From Mauremys mutica (lineage: Eukaryota; Chordata; Testudines; Geoemydidae): a stretch of 64,000 nt of DNA. The DNA lies in NCBI RefSeq assembly GCF_020497125.1, contig NC_059073.1, forward strand, positions 17,319,225-17,383,224, written 5' to 3'. Below the pieces are notes generated by a model. It had not been told where the DNA came from and did no database searches. It saw only the letters and a program-made list of their open reading frames with translations. Positions 56,430 through 64,000 of this stretch are shown here, piece by piece. Positions within the stretch are counted from its first letter, which is position 1. Every line of letters begins with the position of its first letter. Made by a program: the position numbers and the translations under genes.

Positions 56430-56562
56430 ACAACGAGGAGTCTGGTGGCACCTTAAAGACGAACAGATTTATTTGGGCATAAGCTTTCGTGGGTAAAAAA
56501 GCCACTTCTTCCTCATGGTTTTTGTGGATACAGACTAACACAGCTACCCCCTGATACTAAAA
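56430..56562 (+). mobile_element. Penelope-like copy, internally deleted
   Basis: Flanked by AGAAAATTAAA (56419-56429, 56563-56573). Starts with the inverted 5' arm (ACAACGAGGAGTCTGG...AAGCTTTCGTGGG) and jumps near 56517 to the 3' end (TTTTTGTGGATACAGAC, ACACAGCTACCCCCTGATAC). The matching second arm is absent, so it lacks the long hairpin of its relatives but keeps both termini. Confidence 0.8.
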
Positions 56563-56573
56563 AGAAAATTAAA

Positions 56574-56913
56574 CGATCACCTAAGTAAAAAGCACATTTG
56601 AATCAATGTAGTGTGTAGACAGCTGATTTTGATGCCTACCATGTTTAAAGGCTATAAGGGCACCCTGGAGTAAATTGTTTTGGCCAATTCTTCTAGTTTC
56701 TCTCATGAAATGGAGGTGCTGTTATAATATTTCTCTATACCGTCCCATTGTAACACCTGATTCAAAGGATCTACATGGCAACTAATACAGCCATGAAAGA
56801 AATGGAGAAAATCCTGTGCTGTTACACTAGTATAAATCCATTGGCTGGTGTAATTTTGAGCAGAATTAGGACCTATTGTTTAAGGATAATTCAGGATAGA
56901 CAACCCACTCCAC
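56574..56913. other. Non-coding DNA, nothing recognised
   Basis: No recognised feature. Confidence 0.35.
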
Positions 56914-56916
56914 TTA

Positions 56917-57172
56917 GGCTTTGTCTAAACTGGCAAGTGAAAAACAAAAATTTGTCGTTCAGAGGTGTTAAAAAAAAGCACCCTCCCGAAAGACAAAAGT
57001 TTTGCCGACGACAAGTGCCAGTGTGAACAGTGCTTTTCCTGCAGGAGCGCTCTCCTGCCTACAGTGCTAAGCTGCTCATTGGGGGTGGAAGTGTTTTGTT
57101 GGCAGGAGAGCCAACAAACAACAGCTACACTTTTAGCCGTGTCACCAAAAGCTGTGTAGTGTAGACATAGCC
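56917..57172. mobile_element. PIF/Harbinger-type miniature element
   Basis: Ends GGCTTTGTCTAAACTGGCA and GTGTAGTGTAGACATAGCC, flanked by TTA on both sides (56914-56916, 57173-57175). Non-coding, 256 bp, with GCAGGAGAGC foldback motifs inside. Its left end is close to the left end of the large Harbinger (AGTATGTTTACACTGGCA). Confidence 0.85.
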
Positions 57173-57399
57173 TTAGTCAGGTATAAATGCCCACCTCTGC
57201 AGTCCCCCTTAATATAGGTTTGTAGTTGTCTGGCTGCCTACATTCAGATCCATCCATTAAATTGTTGTACCCACTCATGAATTAGTAGTACCTTTATTCT
57301 GGGGACAAAGGTGTCAAGAAGTGCTGATTGGAGAACCTTCAACAGAACCATAGTCCAGTGGAATATGCAGTTCTAACAAAATCAAATTATGTCTATTTC

Positions 57400-57770
57400 A
57401 CTTAAATTTCTTTTTGGAAGAAAACTGGGGCATGGGAGGGGGGGGAATTCTTACATTGTCAAAACCTCCTGACATTTTCAGAATGAAATGGGTTTTTTTT
57501 TAAATGACCTAGATTTGAACAAAAATATTTTGTGTTTTATTATATTTGATGATATAATACAAAATAAAAAAATCAAATAAAATGAATGAAATGATTTAGT
57601 TGAAATGAACCATTTTGATCAAACCAGAATGATTTTTTGTTCAGGGTTTTTCTTGAGAATTCAGCAATTTTTGGTTTTCTAACCAATTTGACGGAAATCC
57701 AAATTTCAAAATCTCAAAATCCTATGTGAAGTAGGATGTCCCTCCGGCACACAGCTTTAGTATCAAGCAA
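57400..57770. repeat. AT-rich eroded miniature element body
   Basis: Runs of TTTC, AAAT and GAAATG motifs (ACATTTTCAGAATGAAATGG, GAAATGAACCATTTTGATC) resemble the body of the element at 14.09-14.44 kb, but no termini are left. Confidence 0.35.
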
Positions 57771-57989
57771 TAATGGGTTTGGGTGGATAACACTGCAAAT
57801 AACACTTCTGTTTCCTCCACATCACTATTAAAGGTTCCGCATACTCCCTAATTCTTGATCACAACTGCTGCAACTTGCAGTATATGCCCCCAAAGGAATT
57901 CATGAGCTAAAGTAAAGGCACATATACAGAGTTCATTGGCTCTTTCTCCTCCTACTGCGTGGAAGTAGAATAGGCGTAGGGTGTCAAAA

Positions 57990-58524
57990 GTGTGTGTCAA
58001 GTGTCTGCAACTGGAAAGTACCAGCCCTTGTCAAACATATGGCAAAGGTACTGTGGAAGCAGGGAAAGAATTAACAAGGATTTGAAGGGGATCTTAATGC
58101 ATGTCAGTCAGTTAGCAAGAGTCAGGCCACACTGTAACCCTAATGACGTGAGACTTGCAGAAGCGAGGATGGTGTGAGGCGAGAGGCAAAGAACTGTATA
58201 AAAAGTTATTACGACCTTGCAACTTGTAACCAAATATGCAGACTGGTGTCTTCTAGGAGTGAGAAAAATAAGATAGCAGGATGGCTTATGTATAAACAAA
58301 ATGCAGTTGTTGCTCATTATTGGCTGTATTATTGCTAGTTATTGTCTGTAACAAAGGTATAAATGCTTGCTGTAATTGTTTACCAGTTGAGAGACCTGTC
58401 CGGGACTGGGGCGACCCTGTGTCCTAGGACACTCCCTCCCTCTATTGTAATTACTAGAGAAAGAATAAAGTATTTGATTTTGCTGCACCCAAAGAAAAAG
58501 CGAGAACTGAGTTTTTCTCCGACA
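57990..58524 (+). mobile_element. 5' LTR of an endogenous retrovirus
   Basis: Ends TTTCTCCGACA immediately before the primer site. A TATA box GGTATAAATGC at about 58359 and AATAAA at about 58464 have normal U3-R spacing. The 5' border is not fixed: there is no 3' LTR or flanking duplication to compare, and the start near 57990 is a guess by length. Confidence 0.6.
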
Positions 58525-58527
58525 ATT

Positions 58528-58545
58528 TGGGGGCTCATCCGGGAT
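58528..58545 (+). other. Primer-binding site, tRNA-Pro type
   Basis: TGGGGGCTCATCCGGGAT matches the 18-nt complement of the tRNA-Pro 3' end except one G-to-A change at a CpG. It begins three bases after the LTR end. A tRNA-Pro primer is typical of gammaretrovirus-like (class I) elements. Confidence 0.85.
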
Positions 58546-59453
58546 GGCAACGCCCACGGACCCACAGACGGCTACTACGGATCATTCCCCTTCGAACCCC
58601 ATGGCGCCACATGAGAGGTATGAGACCTTTTGAAATCTCTATTGGGGTATCGGAGGAGGACTGTCCGTGGGGACATCTGTCTCTGTTGGGCTCACGCCAT
58701 CTGAACTTATTGACTGTGCAGCAAGATCAGATGCAAGTGGTATTGGGGAAAGGCCCCAACAAGGTTAGTTTGTAGCAGTACTGGGAACTGCTGAGTTGGC
58801 CAATAAGGTAATGCATAGGTAAATGCATAAGGTAATGCATAGGTAAATGCATTAGAATGCACCGGTGCTGAGGGGTTTTTACCGCCTCAAGAGGGGTTGT
58901 CATACCACCTCATGGTATTGGGTCCGGACCAGGTAAAGATGCATCGTGGTTAAAAAATAAAAATAAAAAAACAAAAACAAAAAAAAACAAAAAAAATAAG
59001 AGAGGCCTTGGTGTGTGTGTATGTACACCAGTGTGAGTGACTGTTACCAGAAGACGCCCAGAGTACCCTGTGAAGCGAAAGCTCGTGACCAGGACTACTC
59101 TAATGCAAGCCTGGTAACTAGTGGATCTTTAGGAGATCCGACCCACGGTGGGCTGACGCGGCCTGGCATAGTCCGGCGAGGAAGCTACCTGGGTCTAGGA
59201 GTGTGTGAACCCATCTTCCCTCCCCTTTCCTTTCCGTGTGGGCTACTGACAATCTGATCATCTCACTGGATGCAATCAGAGTAAGCGTCGCCGTCTCCCA
59301 GAGACTAGCCGACGCTCTTTGCTGAAGGGAGGTGTAGGAGAGTTGTGGTCATCCTCGTTAGTCTCTCCCGTGTGAGTACCCTGTAGGGAGAGATCCTTAG
59401 TTTATGAGCCGCTAGCGCGGACAGGGCACCCTCCCTGTATGTGTAAGTGGAAA
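58546..59453 (+). mobile_element. ERV leader with tandem repeat, A-rich tract and hairpin
   Basis: Between primer site and gag start. It holds two exact 24-bp tandem copies (58805-58852, unit AAGGTAATGCATAGG...), an A-rich tract (about 58950-59002), and a two-step stem at 59284-59316 (AGCGTCG with CGACGCT, inner GTCTC with GAGAC). Such leader stems often mediate RNA dimerisation or packaging, inferred here from position only. Confidence 0.55.
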
Positions 59454-59672
59454 ATGGGGGAGGGACAGTCTAAACATTCCACCTCACCCCCTAAGGGTAC
59501 CCCAGCATATTACATGTACATACATTATGGTCCTAAAACCAGCAGGTATTTAGCGAATTGGAATCTTTACACATGTGAAAATCTATCTAAACAATGCCCA
59601 TTAGAAGGTACCTTCAATCTAGGTAAGATCATAGCTCTCAGAGGAGCTTTTAATCACCAAAAAGACCTCTGA
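59454..59672 (+). pseudogene. ERV gag matrix N-terminal remnant
   Basis: Begins ATG GGG... giving MGEGQSKHS, an N-myristoylation signal (Met-Gly with Ser at position 6) as at the start of retroviral matrix proteins. It is followed by 'GPKTSRYLANWNLYTCEN' and 'LEGTFNLGKIIALRGAFN', then a stop at 59670-59672 after about 72 codons. Capsid, pol and env are not found downstream; other repeats follow within 250 bp. An earlier in-frame ATG at 59439 would add residues before the glycine, so the start at 59454 is preferred. Confidence 0.6.
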
Positions 59673-59877
59673 CACAGTGTGAGTAATTGTCTAGGAACGG
59701 GTTAATTTGAAATTTAGCTTGGCCCAGAGATAAAGAGAAAGTTGGTCTGCGTTCAAGGTCAAGAATCGACGCAGACTATGCTAAGTACAAAGAAAAACTG
59801 CTTTCGGCCCCAGCTGGCTGTGAAAGAAATATAGACAGAGGCAAACCAAAGGCAATACAATCTAGATAATTAGTCCT
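59673..59877 (+). other. Possible further ERV sequence
   Basis: GA-rich sequence after the gag stop with no readable motif. Confidence 0.3.
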
Positions 59878-59940
59878 GCCATGAGTTCAGGGGACTGGAC
59901 TAGATGCCCTCTTGAGGTCCCTTCTGATTCTATGATTCTA
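59878..59940 (+). mobile_element. CR1/SINE 3' tail
   Basis: GCCATGAGTTCAGGGGACTGGACTAGATGCC, then TGAGGTCCCTTCTGATTCTATGATTCTA: the CR1-type terminus shared with the SINE at 29.9 kb. No tRNA head, so it could be either family. Confidence 0.75.
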
Positions 59941-60308
59941 AGTTAGAAGTCAAAAACACAAACCCTCAGTCCTCTGTCTCACAGCCGTTGTCAGCCCAGG
60001 GAAAGCAGGGTATAAAAACCAGAGTATCAGAGATATGAGCCAGAGTCTAAAAGCAGGGTTGGTATTACAGCTAGAGGGATCCCAAGATGTTGAAGAAGGA
60101 GAGGAAGTGGTGAACAACCTTCATGTCTGGCCCATTGTTTGAGGAGGGGAAATTCCCAGAAGGAGAAATTGGATGGGTCTGTGAATTGGTGTGTCAAAGT
60201 GTGGACCCAAGCAATCATTTGCACTGCTTTTTATTTAAGACCTACTCTGCCAGAAAATGGATGTAAACAAAGCAAAAGGAGACATGAGAAGGAAACTGAT
60301 GTGATTCT
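59941..60308. other. Non-coding DNA, nothing recognised
   Basis: No recognised feature. Confidence 0.35.
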
Positions 60309-60316
60309 CTGTAAGT

Positions 60317-60524
60317 CAGTGGTTCTCAACCTGACCCCTTTCACATACCAAGCCTCTGAGTGCGACGCCCCTTATAAATGAAAAACACTTTTTAATATAT
60401 TTAACACTATTATAAATGCTGGAGGCAAAGTGGGGTTTGTGGTGGAGGCTGATAGCTCACAACCCCCCATGTAATAACCTCACGACTCCCTCGGGGGTCC
60501 CAACCCCCAGTTTGAGAACCCCTG
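60317..60524. mobile_element. hAT-type miniature element, CAGTGGTTCTCAAC family
   Basis: Ends CAGTGGTTCTCAACCTG and CAGTTTGAGAACCCCTG, flanked by a perfect 8-bp duplication CTGTAAGT (60309-60316, 60525-60532). 208 bp, non-coding. The CAGNGGTTCTCAA end is a classic vertebrate hAT terminus. Confidence 0.92.
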
Positions 60525-60729
60525 CTGTAAGTGATGGGCAGCAGCAGTGCCAGTCTTTCAGAGACATTGTCTGCTTCTGGACAGCAGGGTTCTCTCTGAT
60601 CATGCTGACGTATTCATTGGACATCATCTTTACAGGATACTTTATGGGCCCAATCATGTTCTGGGTGAAGTATATAGCAAAAGTCACATTTACTTCAATG
60701 GGAGAAGTTTTGTGTCCTTTGGGTGAGGC

Positions 60730-60940
60730 AGATATGTCTAGTAGTTAGAGCAGGAGATATGGAGTTGGGGTTATTGGGTTCTATTCCCAGCTATGCCACC
60801 AACATCACAAGTGGTCTTGGTCATCTTTTCTTATCCTCTCTGTATCTGTTTGCCCATCTGTAATAACACTGATATGCTTACATTACATTGGGGTGAAAAG
60901 ATTAATTAGTTCATGAACACATAAAGCATTATAAATGCTA
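60730..60940 (+). repeat. MIR-like SINE remnant
   Basis: TTAGAGCAGGAGATATGGAG, GGTTCTATTCCCAGCTATGCC, TCCTCTCTGTATCTGTTTGCCC, in MIR order. Diverged. Confidence 0.55.
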
Positions 60941-61599
60941 ATTTATGAATGTACATCTTGAATGGTGTCTTCTTGCTCCAAGCTAATTGAGGGGATGTTG
61001 CCAAGCCCTGAGTCTGTTTGTGAACCAACCCCCAAAATACCCACAACATTATTCTTCTATTTTCTGCCCCTTCAATAAAGGAGATGGGTTACAGCAAGTC
61101 AGGATGGATGAGAGTCTTTTTTCTTGTGTGTTTGGTTTTCTCCTGAAATATTGTGAATCTCTTTCTTCTTCTTTCAGGGAAATTTAATTTGAATATTTTG
61201 AGAGTAGAGCCCTAACGAACTGGAACTTTGCTAACTTTTTTTTCCTGCATTGTTTTGCACATAGGGAGAAACCAACCGTGAATAAGGTTTCAGAGGCTGA
61301 GTCGTGTCGACTCATGAGGGAAATTTTCTTCATTTACTGCAGTATAACTCTCCTGAGCCATGTTAATTGCATGCAGAATCCTGGGAGATGGGAACTCCAA
61401 CCAATTGCCTCTTGCCTATAGGTTATGGATTAGCTCAGTTAGGGCACTAGACTCAAATGATTAGTGAGATATGAATTAGTGAGAAGTGAATATGAGACGG
61501 GTGTGTGCTTAAAAATAAAAAAAGTGACAGAGTCTACTGTAGAAAGGAAAGCTATGAGAGGTTTGGCCTAGGTCCTACTGACTAACTACTAGGTCATGA
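60941..61599. other. Non-coding DNA, nothing firmly recognised
   Basis: TTATGGATTAGCTCAGTTAG at about 61424 is tRNA-like and may be a SINE head scrap. The rest is unrecognised. Confidence 0.35.
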
Positions 61600-62852
61600 G
61601 CAGAAATGAAGGAAAGTAAAGTGAGCAGTCAGGGGATAGGATGGAAGGTCCTCTCATGGCTCAGTAACTAGTTAAAAGATGAGAAATAAAGGGTAGGAAT
61701 AAATTATCAGTTTTCACACTGGAGAGAACTAAATAGCAGTCCCCAAGGATCTCTACTGGCACCTGTCTGTTCAACATATTCATAAAGGAACTGGAAAAGG
61801 GAGGTAAACGGTGAGGTGGCAAAGTTTGCAGATGATACTAAATTACTCAAGATAGTTAAGTCTAAAGCAGACTGCAAAGAGTTACAAAAGGGTCTCACAA
61901 AACTGGATGACTGGGCAACAAAATGGCAGATGAAATTCAATATTGATAAGTGCAAAGAAATGTACATTGGACAACAGAATCCCAACTATACATACAAAAT
62001 GATGGGGTCTAAATTAGCTGTTACCACTCAAGAAAGAGATCTTGGAGTCACTATGGATAGTTCTCTGAAAACATTCACTCCATGTGCATCGGCAGTCAAA
62101 AAAGCTAACAGAATGTTAGGAAACATTAAAAAAGGGATAGATAATAAGATAGTAAATATCATAATTGCATTATATAAATCCACGGTACACCCACAGCTTG
62201 AATACTGCATGCAGTCCTGGTCACCCCGTCTCAAAAAAGATATCTTAGAATTGCAAAAGGTACAGAAAAGGGCAACAAAAATGATTAAGGATATGGAACA
62301 ACTTCCATATGGGAAAGATTAAAAACACTGAGAATGTTCAGCTTGGAAAAGAGATAACTATGGCAGGAATATGATATAAGTTTATAAAATCATGAATGGT
62401 GTGGAGAAAGTGAATAAAGAAGTGTTATTTGCTCCTTCACATAACACAAGAACCGGGGGTCACTTGATGAAATTAATAGGCAGCAGGTTTTAAACAAACA
62501 AAAGGAAGTACTTCTTCACACAACGCACAGTCAACCTGTGGAACTAGTTTGCATGGGATGTTGTGAAGGCCAAAACTATAACTAGGTTAAAAAGAGAATT
62601 AGATAATTTCATGGAGGATAGGTCCATCAATGGCTATTAGCCAAGATGGTCCGGGATGCAACCCCGTGCTCAGGGTGTCCCTAATCCTCAGACTGCGAAA
62701 AGCTGGGACTGGACAACAGGAGATGATTCACTCGATAGTTGCCCTGTTCTGTTCATTCCCTCAGAAGCACCTGTCACTGGCCACTGTTGGAAGACAGGAT
62801 ACTGGGCTAGACGGACCATTGATCTGACCCAGTATGGCCGTTCTTATGTTCT
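61600..62852 (+). mobile_element. CR1 LINE, best-preserved copy
   Basis: Starts within ORF2 near GATGGAAGGTCCTCTCATGG, continues through the reverse transcriptase C-terminal half and the 3' UTR, and ends ACCCAGTATGGCCGTTCTTA TGTTCT. 5'-truncated (about 1.25 kb). Same subfamily as the copies at 12.23-13.25, 25.3 and 50.0-50.3 kb. The left border is approximate. Confidence 0.85.
61816..62322 (+). pseudogene. CR1 ORF2 reverse transcriptase part, catalytic box intact
   Basis: 168 uninterrupted codons. The frame opens at 'MAKFADDTKLLKIVKSK', where FADD is the second catalytic motif of the reverse transcriptase palm. It goes on through 'KLDDWATKWQMKFNIDKCK' and 'ERDLGVTMDSSLKT' to 'HPQLEYCMQSWSPRLKKD' and 'VQKRATKMIKDMEQLPYG', then a stop where relatives continue. 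The palm's first aspartate, the fingers and the apurinic endonuclease are missing through truncation, so it cannot act alone. The ATG used is internal, not the protein's true start. Confidence 0.85.
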
Positions 62853-63509
62853 AATAATGGAACTGGTAAATTCTTTGAATCCCAGCTTGGCAAACTAGCA
62901 ATTTCAGGATGAAATTGATCAGTAGCTGCAGGAGTCTAGCAAGGAATAACTCTGACTCGGGCAAGGAATAACTTTCAGGATTTAAGAAGGGCGGGTGAGA
63001 GCGGAGTTGCTAGGCATTTTAGGGATTAGTTTGGAAGACCTCACTAAACCTGGAACCAGGGCTGACTAGCTGTACCACTTCTGTGTTATCTGTAATAAAT
63101 CACTGACCTTCATTGAAATTATAGATGTCTCTGAGTGCCCCCTGCTCCTGTCTATGAAAGAAGGTGTCAGGAGTGTCTCAGTCCCTCTTCCAGAAGGAGG
63201 AGGAAAAAAAGGAGAAAGTATTTGAAAAGAGGGGAACACAACAGAAAACATGTAAATCTGCTGAGACACTTTGAACCACTATCCACTGGAAATGTTTCAG
63301 GAGGGATTGTTTCATGGGGGCTTTGGAAAATATAACTCTTAGCAGGGGGGTGATGAAATTACTCATGTGTATTTACTTCACAGGTAACCTGTTCTAATGT
63401 TTGCTTTTCACTGCAAAATTGCAGTTGCTCTGTAGGTGAGGAAAGCAGAGCAGCTGGCTATATTAAGGTTTAATGATTGCACTCATATAATCACAAAGAA
63501 TTCACAAGC
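62853..63509. other. Non-coding DNA, nothing recognised
   Basis: A 20-base phrase AAGGAATAACT recurs twice at about 62940-62982. Short purine-rich frames at 63.07-63.37 kb lack domains. Confidence 0.35.
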
Positions 63510-63870
63510 AGTTACAACTGTGATTTATGGCCTGTTGTGTTAGGCACTGTACAAACACATAGTTAGAGACAGTCCTTGTCCTGAAGAGCTTGCAATGTAA
63601 ATATGCAAGACATAAGGAAACTGAGGCACGGCGACTTGCTGAAAGTTACACGATAGATCAGTTGTAGAGTTGTATGTGGTGTTGGTCCCAGAATATTAGC
63701 AAGACAAGGTGGATGAGGTAATATCTTTGATTGGACCAACTTCTGTTGGTGAAAAAGATAAGCTTTTGAGCTTACACAGAGCTCTTCTTCAGATCAGAGT
63801 TGAGAACAGAATCAGCCTTCCTTATCCCTAGTTAGGTGCCCTATCCATTAGACGGCACAGCCTGTAGTGG
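63510..63870 (-). repeat. L3/MIR-like repeat split by a Penelope-type insertion
   Basis: TTTATGGCCTGTTGTGTTAG GCACTGTACAAACACA, CCTGAAGAGCTTGCAATG, AAGGAAACTGAGGCACGGCG up to 63672; then, after the insertion, GAACAGAATCAGCC and GTGCCCTATCCATTAGAC. The same family as at 31.5 kb. Confidence 0.6.
63673..63795 (-). mobile_element. Second Penelope-like family, truncated insertion
   Basis: Flanked by AGAGTTG (63666-63672, 63796-63802). The body, GTGTTGGTCCCAGAATATTAG, AAGACAAGGTGGATGAGG, CCAACTTCTGTTGGTGAAAAAG, AGCTCTTCTTCAGATC, is the common turtle repeat I associate with another Penelope-like lineage. No coding sequence remains. Confidence 0.6.
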
Positions 63871-64000
63871 TATGTAAGTGTATATCCTCTGCTGGTGGCT
63901 GGGCTTTTAGAAACCATGAAGTACCAAATTGTAAACATCTGGTATGTTTATTTACATTTTTTCCCTTGGCCTTTTGATAACTTAGTGTCACTTATCAGGC

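Noticed and set aside
1..64000. CRISPR arrays, rRNA genes or bacterial operons
   Set aside because: No regularly spaced direct repeats and no rRNA-like sequence. Every recognisable element is of vertebrate type.

Overview
The window is vertebrate nuclear DNA with no intact host gene that I can recognise. Its repeats point to a turtle, most likely a cryptodire. They include CR1 LINEs with the turtle-type 3' end, a tRNA-derived SINE that borrows the CR1 tail, a Penelope-like family with a GIY-YIG endonuclease remnant, long solo LTRs, and many hAT and PIF/Harbinger miniature elements. The species assignment rests on recognising these families from general knowledge, not on a search. All coding remnants found are transposon or retrovirus relics with stops and frameshifts.

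Layout. 1-10.5 kb: mostly unique DNA with small ancient amniote repeats and GC-rich patches at 7.4-8.25 kb. 10.5-14.6 kb: a solo LTR, a promoter-like segment, a CR1 copy on the minus strand and a 23-bp Penelope insertion. 16-23.4 kb: a hAT miniature element, a foldback Penelope copy, a solo LTR flanked by CCCCC, a nearly open Gmr1-like gag relic (minus), and a decayed Ty3/gypsy pol (plus) ending in a polypurine tract and LTR. 25.3-30.3 kb: a chain of nested miniature elements, an LTR candidate carrying a miniature element, a SINE and a second foldback Penelope copy. 30.5-39.7 kb: old CR1, LTR-like pieces, a 151-bp direct duplication and a possible conserved noncoding block. 40.5-41.5 kb: the longest Penelope copy, with GIY-YIG coding sequence. 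42.3-49.3 kb: a four-level nested insertion. An ancient SINE-like repeat was split by a solo LTR, the LTR by a 5.5-kb Harbinger transposon, and the Harbinger by an opposite-strand LTR of the same family and a hAT element. 50-64 kb: CR1 tails, another Penelope copy, a Harbinger-type miniature element, the 5' end of an endogenous retrovirus (LTR, tRNA-Pro primer site, leader, matrix start), a hAT element, and a CR1 with its reverse transcriptase motif still legible.

The elements interact as mobilisers and cargo. The dead Harbinger element encodes both a DDE transposase and a Myb/SANT partner, and its ends resemble those of the TTA-flanked miniature elements in the window. The 3' tail of the SINE matches the CR1 end, in line with the known use of CR1 reverse transcriptase by turtle SINEs. 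Target-site duplications read directly from the sequence give insertion mechanism and relative order at many loci.
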